Source: Phoebastria nigripes
Lineage: Eukaryota > Chordata > Aves > Procellariiformes > Diomedeidae
Length of the DNA: 64,000 nt
Assembly (NCBI GenBank): GCA_035582835.1
Contig: JAYKAV010002967.1
Coordinates: 78,754-142,753, forward strand
Reading direction: 5' to 3'
Positions 36,660-51,099 of the stretch are shown one piece after another (position 1 is the first letter of the stretch; each line of letters begins with the position of its first letter). The notes under the pieces were generated by a model. That model was given only the letters and a program-made list of their open reading frames with translations, did no database searches and had not been told where the DNA came from. The position numbers and the translations under genes are program-made.

Positions 36660-39600
36660 TCAGCTCAGCACAGGGTTGAGAGGAAAGAACCTGCCATCAT
36701 TACAGCCATAAGGTACAGCTAATCTTCTGTGGAGGAATATAAATCTGTGTGAAATAAAGCATGCTATCAGATGGGTGACATAAGTAATTGAACTACATCA
36801 AAAAGGCATTGTACTATTAGTCAGAAAAATTATTCTGGCTCCTATGTTTAGACAAGAATGTTTAATCATGAAATATATTTCTGTGTGGTCGTCCATTACT
36901 GTCAAAAATGAATGCCTGAAGAAGTTAAACAATTCGTCCTTTTATTTGACAACTTTGAATTACTTAGTTTCTCTGATTAAGAAAATTAAGAACAAATTCA
37001 TCAGCATCTATGTATACATTCTGTATTAATTACCCACTGGTACTACTTTGGAAGCTACTTCTGTTCATAGTCATACACTAAACAGAGTGAATTATGTGTT
37101 TTACTTTATGCAGTTCTATTCTAAAATAATCTTCTATAAGTCTGTGCTTCAAGTGATTCCTGAATTCATGAAGTTTGTGAGTTTGGAGCACTTTCAGAAC
37201 TCTTAATCCACATATTTATCTACCTATTAATTTCAAATGTTGTGAGGAACCAGATACAGTTCTTGAAAACTTAACTTCTGGGCTCTGAGGTGTTTAAAGA
37301 AAAACTTCTGTTGACTCCACTGACTAGAGAAATTCTGACTTAGCAGAATTTGCAGAATATACCAGAGCACAGGGAATAAAAAGCTTATTTTTATAAACAA
37401 TTATTTTTGAATCTTAGAATATACCTTGTGCTGGCGTTTGAATGAATATGCTTTCCTCCTGCTTCACTATTTGGTTTAGCATATTACCTGCAATACACTA
37501 ATTATATATGTCAGTGTATAATATAAGTACAAGCTCCTTTACATGTCTAGCTTAGAACATTCAGTCACATGCAGATATAAAAAATTTCCATGATTGCCCC
37601 CAAAAGCTATTATGTCTTGTTTGGGCAAAAAGACAGAAAAGCTTTTCAATTGCATTTTTCTATCTTTCTATTATTGTATTAAAATTGCTTGTACAACATT
37701 GTTTTATATTTATCCTTGTTCCTATCTCATATAATTTCCAAACAAATTCCTTTGTGGTTAGGAATACATTGCAGTCATCATTTAAGAGCCAACAATGTAG
37801 GTTTCCACGTCACAACATTCTTTCTTAATGGGTTGCAGAAGCAATACAATACAATAAATTAATTATGAGAAGTTACTTTTGGGAGTAGAACCCAAAGTTT
37901 CCTAAATAACTCCATTAGCTGGAGCCAGCAATGTGTCTTTGTAGTATTCAATCAATACAGACTTCCTTTCATTCTGTTTCCTCTTTTCAGTCAGTATAAT
38001 TGATAACCACTACACTTTGTAGTTTGATACGCTCCTTCTTTATCTGTTGTGTATTTTGCAGCACCCTTGCATTCTTTTAAAGCCCAGAAGCAATTAAAAG
38101 CACCAATAACTAAAAGTATGGGTAGTTCTTTGAATATCCACATAAGTTTTGTTAGCATTTCAGACAGGGTAGTCTGAAAATCTTTCTTATCTGTGGTGCT
38201 TTCTTCTCCCTTGTTCTTTGTGGAGGAGACGATTTGCATCTTTACAGTCTCACCTGCACCTGCTCACCCAAGAGGGCTAAACTGCTTCACGGTGTTTGCC
38301 ATTGTGTTTCTGTAGCTTTCATCTATAGAAAGTGCCTTGCTCCATAGAGACGGATTTTGACGTTTCTTTTTACCTAGCAAGATCTGAAGTTTAATTTGTC
38401 AATCACCAAATATTACCTTACTCTTCTATGCTTACAACTAAATACATTTCAGCTACCTTTTTCCTTCTTGAACAAGAGAGAATTCTGCCTTCTCCTGTCT
38501 AGCAATAGCGATGTCACTTACATTGGTGGAGTTTACTGTGGTTGTATATAACATGTCTACAGGCAAGAGCATTTATTGCAGTTAAAAAAAAAAAAACCAA
38601 ACAATTTAGGCAAACTATTCTTAAGATTCACCAGATCCTAAGACATATTCCTCAAAATTGTCGAGTGGTTACCAGGTGACAGTGCATTTCTGTCTTTCTT
38701 GCAATAGAAAGAACATAGATAGGCAACTTGGACTGGAAACCTAACTTTTAGATGGCTGAAATTACATGCAGTCCTCTCTCCCTTCTGTTCAAAGATATAA
38801 ATCCAAAGTGTGCTGAAGCTAATGCACTCGCAGCTGTGAAAAGTACCTATGGGGCAGGGGATTAGAAGGAAAAAAACCCAGGCAGTCACTCCATAAGGTT
38901 CAGCGCAGGAATCCATCTAAATAAGAAGTCTTGTAATACTACAGACTAAAATGACATTGGATCAAGTAATATTTTATATTTATGGATTCAGTGGACTTGA
39001 TGTAGACTTTTGATCTGTCAAAATAGGAGCAATGAGAGAACATGGGTTTGGATGTCTGTTTCTCAGAGTTCAATGCTGTTTTATTAGTACCACAAACCAT
39101 ATTTCACACCATCCTAGTTTTGAACAGGTTTTCATTGTAGGTAATCTCTTTTTTTTTTATTCAGGGGTTGACCCTTAGTAATTAACAGTAATTTTTGGCT
39201 AACTAGCACATCAGCTTCATTAACTCAGCTGGAATTAATGCAATCTCTCTGTTACTTAACCTGGACCTTCTCCTGTTAGCACAAATGTAAAATTAGTTTC
39301 ATTAACTGGATTTATTATATACCAAAAACAGAAGGCAAAGTTTCCTTCATTTTGCAATTACACAAGCATAACAGAAGTTATTTTAAAGAGATTAATGCTG
39401 AATATATATCACACAAAAGTGCAATTCCATAGGTAATGGAAAACTGTGGAAAAGGTGAGTTGATTTTCAGGTTCCAGCAAGGCCTGCAAGGGAAAATCCA
39501 TGAGGATTGAAGAAGACAAACAAAAATACCCGTTGCAAATAATATATTGATTGCATTTAGAAATTAAAATTAGAAATAAGAAATATTTCAAGTGAGAGTT

Positions 39601-40740
39601 ACTAGTTTAGTTTTCTTGGAACTAAATACAAAAAATACGTAAGAAGTAATAGTGCACATGGTTAAGACGAGTATCAGAGCAAATTATCTGGTGACTATTG
39701 TGAGTGTCGGAGTCTTCATGATTCAGACCTATTCGCTGCTTGTCACATTCGCTGTTTGGTAGCTATTACATTAGCCCAGAATTTACTTTTGTGTTTACGT
39801 TCTATTTTGGTTCAACAACTACTGTATTTCTCACTGTCTTTCTTGATATTTTTCAAAGGATTCTAATTATATCCGCACATCTCTAGGTANTTTTTTTTTC
39901 TGAAGTTGTTTCCTCTCATGCCAAAGTAGTTTACATTATACTCTGTTTTGGTAGCTATTTCATGCAGGCAGTTCTGATTCTTTCAAATGGTTCTGAAGCT
40001 GAATCTTCTGATCCTGCTCTCAGCTGGTGTATATGACCATATTTCCACTGACTTTGATGGGTTATAGCAATTTTTGGCAGCTGACAGCAGCAGCTTTTCT
40101 ATACTGAAAAATGCTGTTGATTTATAAGAGAATCACAAATCCCCAGTGCTTACAAAATTGAGTTATCCCTCTGAAACTAAAACACTGCTTACTAAAATAG
40201 TGTTATCATTGCAAATCTTTTTATCTATTCATAAACAAGTAAGGACAAATAAAATGGCTAACTATAAGGTGTAGTTTTCATCTGTTTTTAATGGTACAAA
40301 GAGTACTTTCAAAGTAAACATAAATAACTTTTTAGAGTGAATTGTTCTCTTTAACTTTTAACAATAGACTGTGATTAGAATTATTGTCTAGCATACTTAA
40401 TAGCCTGATTTTTGCCTAATCTGCTGCAATGTATAATGATCAGCTGCACTGATAACAGCAGCTTGGTGTATGTAAGATGAGAATCAGGACTGAAAACATC
40501 AGTCTATGAATTTTCTATTCTCGCATCTTCTGTAACCCAGCATATTAAACATCACAAGTCAATTCGTTTATCAAATTGGATTGGTTTACTTAACTATAGC
40601 TGATCCTTTTACTTTTTAAGGAAAATTTTGGTAGCCATGTTATTTACACACACACAAAAAAAACATTTAGAAAAACATGGCTAGAAAATAGTATCTAGTT
40701 TAAAAACAAAATGCAGAATTTCAGTAATATACTATGTCAA
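36660..40740. other. Non-coding stretch, nothing recognised
   Basis: This is AT-rich sequence. There is an A13 run near 38584 and a T-run after the N near 39890. No frame resembles a known protein and no mobile-element ends are visible. Confidence 0.55.
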
Positions 40741-40931
40741 ATTTTTGAGCATGTATTGGGTTTGCATGGCAAGGTTTTGATAGCGGGGGGGGCTACAGGG
40801 GTGGCTTCTGTGAGAAGCTGCTAGAAGCTTCCCCCATGTCCGACAGAGCCAATGCCAGCCAGCTCCAAGACGGACCCGCAGCTGGCCAAGGCTGAGCCCA
40901 TCAGCGACGGTGGTGGCGCCTCTGTGGTAAC

Positions 40932-40940
40932 ATATTTAAG
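40932..40940 (+). promoter_or_regulatory. TATA-like box of the 980-bp LTR
   Basis: ATATTTAAG lies about 180 bp from the LTR start, a normal distance for the U3/R boundary. It is followed by purine-rich sequence. No other core promoter signal is clear. Confidence 0.45.
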
Positions 40941-41179
40941 AAGGGGAAAAAACTGCTAGGCAACAGCAGCAGGAAGAGAGGAGTGAGAAAATGTGAGAGA
41001 AACAACTCTGCAGACACCAAGGTCTGGGAAGAAGGAGGGGAAGGAGGTGCTCCAGGCGCCGGAGCAGAGATTCCCCTGCAGCCCGTGGTGAAGACCATGG
41101 TGAGGCAGCCTATGCCCCTGCAGCCCATGGAGGTTAATGGTGGAGCAGGTTTGCTGGCAGGACTTGTAATGCTGTGGGG

Positions 41180-41338
41180 GACCCACGCTGGAGCAGTCTG
41201 TTCCTGAAGGACTGCACCCCGTGGAAAGGACCCACGCTGGAGCAGTTCGTGAAGAACTGCAGCCCATGAGAAGGACTCACATTGGAGAAGTTCATGGAGG
41301 ACTGTCTCCTGTGGTAGGGACCCCCCGCTGGAGCAGGG
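41180..41338 (+). repeat. Four-copy 45-49-bp tandem repeat inside the LTR
   Basis: The unit starts with GACCCACGCTGGAGCAGT or a variant at 41180, 41229, 41274 and 41319, giving spacings of 49, 45 and 45 bp. Units also share a 'gaaGgACTGca' middle. It lies downstream of the TATA-like box, so it would be transcribed as part of the R/U5 leader. Confidence 0.85.
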
Positions 41339-41547
41339 GAAGAGTGTGAGGAGTCCTCCCCCTGAGGAGGAAGGAGCAGCTGAGGCAACGTGTGATGAAC
41401 CCCCATTCCCCGTCCCCCTGCACTGCTCAGGGGGAGGAGGTAGAGAAATCAGGAGTGAAGTTGAGCCCAGGAAGAAGGGAGGGGTGGGAGGAAGGTGTTT
41501 TAAGATTCGGTTTTATTTCTCATTACCCTACTCTGATTTTGATTGGT

Positions 41548-41553
41548 AATAAA
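41548..41553 (+). terminator. LTR polyadenylation signal AATAAA
   Basis: A canonical AATAAA lies 178 bp before the LTR end. A T/G-rich stretch follows within about 30 bases (near 41570-41585), as expected for a functional poly(A) site. Confidence 0.6.
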
Positions 41554-41736
41554 TTGATTTCCCCAAGTTGAGTCTGTTTTGCCCATGACGGTAATTGCTG
41601 AGTGATCTCCCTGTCCTTATCTCGACCCACGAGCCTTTCGTTGTGTTTTCTCTCCCCCATCCAGCTGAGGAGGGGAGTGATGGAGCAGCTTTGGTGGGCA
41701 CCTGGCATCCAGCCAAGGTCAACCCACCGCAGAGCA

Positions 41737-44700
41737 TTTCTGTGTTGAAAGTTTTATTTTTTTATTTCCAAAAGAATTTTTTAAATTAAAATAATTTTTA
41801 CTGAAAATTCTTAAATCTCAAAATCACAAATAAAGGTTTATGCTAGATGTTTTTCTTTTTTATTTTATTTTTGTTTTACAGAAAATTCCATAATATGTTT
41901 TTGGTTGTTTTTTTTTTTAGGCTGGATGTCCTGGTTCCTATCCATCTCTATATTCAAACACAGTTTATCTATCTGAACTATGCTTATTTGTATAAATTGT
42001 GCTGTGTATCTGCAAATACCTGAAAGACTTGTTCTCTGAGCTACTGCCAGTGAAACAAGTTTTCATGAACAGCAAAGCTTGATAATTCTGCCACGAGTAT
42101 CTTGACAATAGCTGCTGTCCTTTCTGCAGTAGACTAGTACTGAGCACTTTTCATAGTATGTTGCCATTTTGCCCTTTCAGGTCTGTAAGCCAGCCAACAG
42201 TAAGTGATTCTGAAGCAGGTAAATTCCCTGTTTTTCAATCAGTATCTGCTCCCTCTAATAGTACCAGTGACCTCCCAAAGACTCCTTTAGGTGGTAAAGG
42301 TCTGTCCTCTGTAAAAGCTCATTAAATACTCTGGGCCAAAGCAGTTGGTAGCAAACAAGCCGAAGCAAGCAGGTAAAATACTGCAGACAAATGTTTAAGG
42401 AAACTGCAGGTGTCTGCTTACCATTTTCCTGAGTGTTCCCCCTTTCTGTCTTACCCAGACCCATTTCTGCTCATGTGCAACTTGATGGCAAAACTCCATG
42501 GCAGAATAGAGTCCACAGCGTTTTATAAAAAGTAAGCATGCTCTATATTTAGACAGTCCCATAAGTAACAGTTGACAACATAAAGTAGTAGGAGCACGCA
42601 CATAAAGCACCAGGGAACCACAAAGCCTGAACCAGAGTTTGCAGGCAGAGCTTCAGTGTGAACACCTAAAACATCACAGTGAAATCCTATTCTAAAAAAT
42701 TGCTATTTATTGTGACTGCCTACCACCCATAAAGTCTTTACTATTCAGAATAACAGAAGTATGTTCATCTTTTTATTGCAGGGAGAACACTCTTAACAAG
42801 GTAGATTAGCAAAGTTATAATTCCTGAAAGGTAACTATAACAATTTACACTCCTCTTCCTCTGGCAAAGCAACTACAAGGTCAGCTGGTTTCTGTAGTTA
42901 TAATCATTAAGTATTGCAGGAGAAGCAAGGTTGGGTAGCAACTGAAGGGATAAGGTGGGGAGAACGGTTCTGCATAGCTCCTTGTTCGGCTGGCTGCTTG
43001 CCCCTCGCACAGCTAACTCTTCCAGCGCTGGGCTTCATGCCGTCTTGTGCTCTGTCAGCCACTGCTGCAGCGGTGCCTTACCTCCTTCCTGGCTTTCTTG
43101 GCCATGTCTTGCCTCGCTCCTCTCACTCACTTTTTTAGCCACTGCTAGGGATGGACTCTCAGGCCACTCTGTGCTCCATGAGTTGTTCCAGAGATGGGGT
43201 CCTTGCTCCACTGTCTGCTGGCACAAGCCATACTTTGTTGAATGATCCTTCCTGCTAGGTATCCCAGGGCTATTGGTCTGCTTATGCTCTGCTAGCTATG
43301 CATCACACCCTCCGTTGTCCTGCCAGCCGTTCCTCCCTCCCCTACCTGCTCCACTACTTGCTGAAACAGAAATTATTTCAATTTCAAAGGATGTGCAAAT
43401 ACTGTTTTTGACCTTTGAGAAGAATCCTCATTTGAAAAACAGCCTTAATAGGTGCAACTTTTCCCAGTAAGAAGGGTCAAGTGATAGTGAGTGTGCCATT
43501 TTTTTTACTGTTTTTTTTTTTTCTGTGCATGTTCATACCGATTGAATGTAATCCAGACAGAGCAATAACTTTTAGTCAGTTTTCATTAATTTTCTGTTGG
43601 TTAAGCAGTTTAGTTGTTGAGCAGTAAGCAATACAACTACACTAGGGCCTTCAGGCTGAGGAGCACGCTCATTCTTTGCTAAGTTTCAATCTCAAATATG
43701 TGATGCCACGCCTTGGTGGTACAAGTGTGACTACCATCAGGTTTGTAGTATCAGAGAATCAAACTCTTTCTGAGCATGATCTAAATTTACTCAGGTCCTA
43801 GGGGTAGCACATGTTGAGTGGTATCTCCACAGTGTACAAGAGCGGTCTAAGTTCAGTCTTCCAACAAACCATTCTGTTCCCAAGACATGGTTTTGATGCC
43901 TTCTCAAATGGCCAACTTGCATCTCAAATACCAATAACACGACAGTGCCTCAAAGGCAGACAGCATCCAGCTTACTTATAATTCCACTTGTTCTGCTCAG
44001 ATATGGGTAGATATGTGTTTAGGGCTGTATGTGTCCCAAATCTTCTCCACCTTTCAATCCTCCTCTTCCCCTGAGCATGTCCCACCCTTAAGCAGTGGAA
44101 CACAAGCCAAGTTTTGGCACAGATATAGACTGGAAAAATTCAAAAGGCAATTGAGATACTGTTTATGTTAACTAGCAATAGTTAAAATAACACCTATAAT
44201 ATATATAGCTCATATCCCATCCAGAATCAAAGAGTTATTTTAAGCCAAATCCCTAGTTAAATTGGTATTGTTTTACTACAACAGGTAATATATTACGGAA
44301 TTTAACAAACCCATAGTGAAAGTCCATAGTTAAAGCCTGTGCAATTGGGGTTTAATAATGAGATAAATAGGCTATATTCTGTCTAGCTATGAGATATTTG
44401 CCAAAGAAAAGAGTAATCTAGATCTTCCTCCTTTTATTCTAATGGAAGCAAGCTACTTAATAATTGAGCTTGCTGCATATTAAGAGAAAAATCTTTGTGG
44501 CTAATGAACTAAAACACAGTAAATAAAAGTATTTCATTGCTTTTTTAGTATAAAAATTCTCACTACATGCATTTGGTTTTGACAGCCTATTTTAACTATG
44601 TGATTTGGTATTGTTAGCAAAGATACAAAGGTTATGTATGGTCAACAGAAAAATGTTTTCTCTTTCAGTTGTTAAATAAATAAGTCTTTCTTTTGTGTCT

Positions 44701-47700
44701 CTTTTAAGATAATTAAAATGGTAGGAGGCACTTATCTGGCTCTAATGCTCATAGTTATATGCATTATTGCTAATTAATAGCATTGTCTGAGCAGTAGAAT
44801 TGCTCCTCTAGTGCAAAGTAAACAGAACTCTAAAATCACGAAATCAGGGAATTGAACACATCCAAGCAGAATGAAAATAACAAGTAGATGCTGTTGTTCT
44901 TCTGTTGTGAAGATTTTTTTTCTGTAAAACAGATTTTTGAGTACTGGGGATACAAAATTGTAGGACTATGTTCCAATGTAATGGTCTCAGTGGTTTACTT
45001 AGCATGCTACATTAGTAGGAAGAAAGCGGTATGAGCTGTCTTCAGAGAGGTGGAACTGGCTAGAATAATCCCAGGTGGATTAGAGATAAGGAGCTACCAA
45101 AATCAGGTTCCTAGGGCTAAATCAGATGTCAAAATGTAAGGCATCAAGTGAGACCTGTGCTCAGCAATCAAAACCAGAAGGAGCCACACCTATTAGCTGT
45201 AGGTAATGTTCATAGCAATAGATATTTTACAGCAATAATAAAGGGAAAAAACTGAAAAGAGTATTAAGTGCTGTAGAAAACCAACCCATTAAATAGAACA
45301 TAATTCATTATTGAAGACCCAATTTTCATTTTATTTTTCACTCTAGATTTAAAGAATTGTAACAAAACATTAATCTTCAACCTCAAACTTACCATTTTGA
45401 ATATTTAGATTTATACAAATGTATCTTTGCAATTTCTTCAGCTTACATATCCGTAAGTGTACAGTTAATTTTGTGTCTCCTTCCTTCAAGCTACTTCCAC
45501 AAGAAGTTCTGTGTTAGATGTCGGTATTGTCTACAAGAGAGTTCTCAGCAAAAGGTCCTGGGAATTCCTGATGCTTTCACTATTAAATTTCAGGAATATT
45601 ATCTCAAAGAAATTGATTGTGACTGCTGTACGAGGTTATGGATATCAAAGAACCAGTGACACAAAATCATAGTGCAACAAATATTAGAACAATTTTAATG
45701 TGCCTGCTTTGTGAAGTTTCATTGAGAGCATTGCTTTCAAAATTAATTGGGAGTTCTGAGATATGTTGCAGCTCAGATGCCCAGACAAATATTGGCTATT
45801 TGAAAACCTAGATGAAATAACCTAAATCCTTTCTTGCTCTTTCACCTCTTTCTCTGAAATGTTTTATTATCTCTGCCTCAAATTCCCCAGTTAGGATACT
45901 TTACCCAATATTATCAGAGCTGTGTATTTCAAGTGGCTCATCAGCTTCTCTCTTCGAAGTCATCAGTATAACTTTTAAAAGCCAGCCTGTGTATTTTAAG
46001 AACCAGCTAATTCAAAAAGTATAAAAGGCTTTAAACCAGATGCCAGATGTAATCATTAGAACAGCCAGCTCCCTCCAGAGAACGTATGCTTAGCAGCGAT
46101 GTAACCAAGGCTCTGTCTGTTGATTTTTGATTTCTGGAGCAATATATTCTCAAGTTAAGGCATCAGTACTACCTTTTATTTCTTGTTAATTACATATTTA
46201 TCTGTGAGAACCAGTTTTCCACAAAGACTATACAGTTTGGATTGTATCTATCGCTCAGCAGGAACATTTCTTGTCTCTCATAAAGTACTGTTTAAGCTCA
46301 CAAACAAATTTCTGTGGCTTTCCCTGTGGACCAATGTCTATCACATAGCAACATCTGCTAAGGAATATGCTGCAAAACTATCTTCATATTTTTCCTCTCT
46401 TCCTGGAGATAAATTTGTCCACTTCTGGGAAATGTATCCAACAACTTCAAAATCACTGTTACACGCACAATAAACATTTGAAAATGTCATGTTACAAACA
46501 GGCAACTGGCAGGTATTTTGTACGATACCCTGACTAATATAATAGAAATGGAGACAGTGCTGAATATAAATTCTCTATTATTTACAAGTACAGAATTTAG
46601 CAGGAACAACCTTGGAGCAGACTTCTTAGAAGTTCTAGTCCTGTTAAATGCAACGTTAGAAGCTCAAGGTATTAACAACTTGGCAGAAAGTCTTTAGTAT
46701 CTAGAAAATGTCATTACCTTGTAAAATATGGCAAACCAGATTTAAAAGAAAAAAACAAAACAGCAGTGGAATTAAACTAATCTGGCCCCTTGTCTTGGTT
46801 TTTTTGCATATTGAGCAGCCCTCAACAGAGTTACAGTAGTGAAAGCCACCCTTTCATCTTCCTTAAAGATTGCTGGTATTGCATTCCTTCAAAGTTCGGT
46901 ATAGAATTACTCCTCAGAACTCAGTCTGTTTCTCCTGTGCACCAGTTGTGTAATTCCAGTGTCCTCAAGGGAGTTTTTTGTGGTATACACACATTTATGG
47001 GAGCAAAGAGAATTCTGATTTCAGAGTGCTTGCTATTACAAGACAGATTGGTTTGTAATTGTTTTCGTACTTCAAACATCTCTCAAACTTCTCTCCACAT
47101 ACTGAGAATTCACTGTAGACAGAAAAATAACCATTAGGTTGGGTTTGGCATTTACAATAAACATTTCAGAATTTTGAAACTTTCAATCATCTACAGAATT
47201 ATTAAAGAGGTTACATGAGCTTGCATGCGACATAGGAGAGCTAATTGTTTTACTGCAATATCTACTACCTGAATTAATACGCTAGTGAATGTATATATGC
47301 ATTGTTTTCCAGTGCATCCACTTTCTTTGTGGACGTTGAAGGAAGACACAAGCCATGAGCTACAATATTCTCATATAAAACTATATTTTGCATTGTCATT
47401 TAATACCTTAACACCTCATAAAGTGGGGAGTAATGAAAAATAACTGCTAACACTCAAAGCACTATAACCAAAAATGGCCATTTATTTCCTAAATACGTGT
47501 TATATATTTAAGGTTATATCTTTAAGACAACATTGAGCTCAGTCTTATCTGACCATAGCCCAGTCATCTCTCAATAGATGTTTAAGGAACTATTAATAGC
47601 CCAAGAGCCAGCTATCTAAAGACCAAAGTTCAGTCTGTGAATTAGGGAGCCAGTTCTGCTCTCCTGTGACACTTCCGATCACAAAGTCCATATGATGGCT

Positions 47701-50700
47701 GCTGATAAAATGTTCTTGACTGAGAGGACTGATTCAATCAAATCAGATCAAAACTGGAAGAGTCCAGTGATTACTTACATCACAGGATTCTGAAAAAATA
47801 TGGTCTGTGAGGTCTACTGAGTTTTACTGGAGTTTAACCGGAAAGCACAAAATGTTAGAGAGAAGAAAAATGATATGACAGTCATTGACTTAATACCCTG
47901 TAGTCTGATTTCAATTTAATGAAAGATATTAGAAAAAAATTATGAAAGCAAGAAAAAATAATACCTGGAGAAAAATAACCCAACATGCAGCAGATGATAT
48001 GCAGAATTAAATTATGCCAAATTAATCTGAGAGATAACTATTTTTTTAAAACAAAAGAGATGCAGTGAATCCCTTCTGTCTGAAGGAAAGCATGGAAAAG
48101 ATTTCACATTACTTTTTAAATCTGAAATGTACACTGTATTGTAAAAGTCATGCACTAGTTAAGGAACTACCTTAAGAGGTGACTGCAAGCAGTGCTGAAA
48201 GGAGAATTTTCTTGGTAGATTGAACGTTAAGAGGATACAACACTTTAAATTTACAAGTCCCATTGAGTATGATGTCCCGAGTTTCTAAGATTTAGGTAAA
48301 GGGAGAAACTTTCAAATGAAAGAAGGTAAATCTAAAGCACTGTGCTTTGCAGAAAAAGCTACAAAATCTTACTTGAGAAAGCTTTTCAAACACAGTAAGA
48401 CATAGTCTTTGCAACATGAACATCTTGTGTATGCTACCCACTAAATCTGAAAAACTAGCAATAAAAAGATAGCAAATCAGTCAAACTAAACATGCAATCC
48501 TAATATAACAAGAGTACACCTTGAAAAAGAGACAAGCACAAATACAAATATAGAGCAAATACTGATAGAGGTACAGCAAACCAATTTGCAATGGGAGATA
48601 TAGGCAAAATCTGGTAGCATAGAAAAGCAAAATCAATCCATTACTATTTATAATTATCAGTTCTAAACAAGAAAGAGTAGAAAAATTCCTTTACATTCAT
48701 TTCTGAAGGAGCAAAACACTCTCTCTCCTCTCCATAATGACTGGAACAAGAAATGGATATTTTTCTATACTGTACACCATGGTTATAGTCAAACTGAAAC
48801 ATAATAAATACAAGTTGAAAAGAAAGAAGTCTAAAACCTTGTCATTTTACCTTTTCCACCTCCACTAATAGCAGTAACGCATTTCAGGGCTGCATAAAGC
48901 TTAATAATTTAGGACTATCTACAGCATAGAAACATTCTGCTCATGTGCATCTTTAGTCCAGCAATACTCCCTTTCCCATGCTCTGACAGATGAAGCAGAT
49001 TTGTGTGTTTTAATATTGGCTTTGAACTATCAAAACAGAATTGATTTGAAAGTGAGGTCTTTCTGTCAATGATTCAGTTTTGTCCCTGGCCAGATTCAAG
49101 AGGCAGCTTAGCACACAAGAACAGGACTTTGTCTTCTTGCATACAAAAACACTTAACCCACTATTAAACAGAACTACATCACCTTCAGGAAGCCCCTAGA
49201 AGGAATTTTGCCTCTAGCAGTTATTTCTTCAAGAATTACTATAAACTGCCCTTGCCTGTATGGCATGTTCCTCCCAGTGACAGCATGTCTCACTGTCCCA
49301 TTTGAGGAAGTTATTGTGCTAACATATATATGCATGATAAAATGTGTAGTAAAAGTGTACAGAGCTGTGCTGAACAAATTTTAAAGCAAGGAAAATACAA
49401 AAAATGTAACATATAAACGGTTCTGTTTGATGAATCATTTATTCATTATTTTCCTAGAGTTTCATTCATTTTTTAAATAACATGTTTGTGTTAAAACTGT
49501 AGTAATCAAGAATTGGTCACTAAAATTCTAAAACTTCATCACTGGTGAATATTAAGCACTGAAATACTTTAGCACACTGTTAACTTTATAACTATGAAGA
49601 ACCAAGATTAAAAAAATAGGTCCTAATAACTATAAAAAAACCACCAACAGCAAGAGCCGACAGTGAAAAACCAAAGCAAAAGTATCCTTTTAAGAGCTAA
49701 ATATTTCCAAGGAACCACTCAAAATACAAATGGGAAGAACTGGTGTCAGTATGAATACCTGTTTGCAGCCAAGGTAAATAGAATAAAAATCACGTTAGAT
49801 GATCATGCAGAACCTGACAGGGCTACTTACAATGAGAAGACTGCAATGTGTTCCTTCAGCTGATTAAGGAATGCTTTGCATACAATGCTATGTAGAAGCT
49901 ATTACATTTCATTGCACCATATGGCAGTAAGGCAGAGTACAACATATGGAAACCCAGTCAGGCAAAGAGAAACATTAAAGAAGGAATAGTAAGTGTGTGG
50001 TGGCATTGTGAATACCTGTATGTAAGAAATCATTTTGAGTTGCTTGCTGTCCGTGCCAACCACTACATAGGCAGGTTAGCACTGCTCTTAGACTTGATGG
50101 ATTTTTTTGTACATCTGTCAAGTCCCAGTTTCTTGTGGCGCTCAGCTCAGGCCATTTATTATCACTGCTCTGAAGATGCTGATGGAAAGTTGTTTGATTG
50201 GCATATTTTGTCTTCCTTTTCTCCTCTCCCATCTTTTCTCTCTGCTCCCTCCCTTTTCCCCTCCACTGGTAGCAGCTGCCTTTCCTGCACTAGTCTTTTA
50301 CCCAGTCCCTACCCCCACACTCACATGCACACTAAAGATTTGAGGCATTTCAAGCAGACATGTTTTAATGAATGTCTTATACATGTGACAATGCTATGTT
50401 ACACTTTAAAGAATTTTATTGATGAAAATGGCAGCATTTTAATTGATAGTGTTAAGAAGGTTTACTAAGATATTGGATATAATACGTATTTGGGTCCAGT
50501 TCTTGCAGCTATCCTTATTGAAATGGAACTTCATACAGCTGCAAAAACCCCTTTAGCGGACCCCTGTGTAAGGTAAAAGTTCTTTTTCTGTGCAGCAGCA
50601 TTCTCTGTTGGGGGCAGTGTAATGAATAAATATATTATTCATATTATGATAGCGTTGAAAAGCCAAAAGTCCATCCCCAGCCAACAAAGCTTCAGTTCCT

Positions 50701-51099
50701 GCTGAAGGATTTAATCATGCTCTCTCACATGAAGGATGAAATACGTGAAAATGACATAACATATAAGCAAAGTGTCAGTAGTGTCAAATGGAATGTATTT
50801 TCTCCATTTTCATATTTCTCCAGTTCCTTTAAATACAGTTTTAACAAGAAAATAAAGAAAAATAGGAAGAATTAGGAAGTAAGGAAAAATTGTGTTGAAA
50901 AAGAACAAGTTTGATAAATTGAACACAGAAAATTTTAGCATAAAGTAATCAGATGATATATATCCTAATAAATCAGGAAAACGTGCTACTGGACTTATTT
51001 TGGCACTGAAAACTATGCCCCTGATTCATTCAAACATGTAAACATTTGAGCAGCTGAAATCATCCCACAATGTGTGATAAAATAGAGAAACCTGGGTAA
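41737..51099. other. Long non-coding stretch (9.4 kb), no gene recognised
   Basis: This is mostly unique AT-rich sequence. A GC-richer patch at 42900-43370 holds overlapping short frames in both strands. The longest frame is 157 codons on the plus strand (49995-50468); it starts in ordinary sequence, runs through a CT-rich stretch (50210-50330, giving Ser/Pro/Leu), and shows no domain. The 115-codon frame at 46790-47137 likewise has no family likeness. No mobile-element ends were found. Confidence 0.5.

Larger units (their letters stand above)
40752..41731 (+). mobile_element. Solo LTR with perfect 5-bp target duplication
   Basis: This is a 980-bp element beginning TGTATTGGGTTTGCATGGCA and ending GGTCAACCCACCGCA, so TG...CA. 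The pentamer GAGCA stands directly before it (40747-40751) and directly after it (41732-41736), a perfect target-site duplication. Inside are a TATA-like ATATTTAAG (40932-40940), a four-copy 45-49-bp tandem repeat (41180-41338), and AATAAA (41548-41553). It is much richer in GC than its surroundings. The 5-bp duplication and overall form fit an ERVL-like avian LTR known from songbirds, but the exact family needs a library. No internal retroviral sequence is present, so the provirus was lost by recombination between LTRs. Open frames of 60-103 codons within it are not genes. Confidence 0.92.

Noticed and set aside
49995..50468. A 157-codon plus-strand frame as a gene
   Set aside because: Its middle is the translation of a CT-rich stretch and the rest has no recognisable domain; no promoter or poly(A) context is visible.
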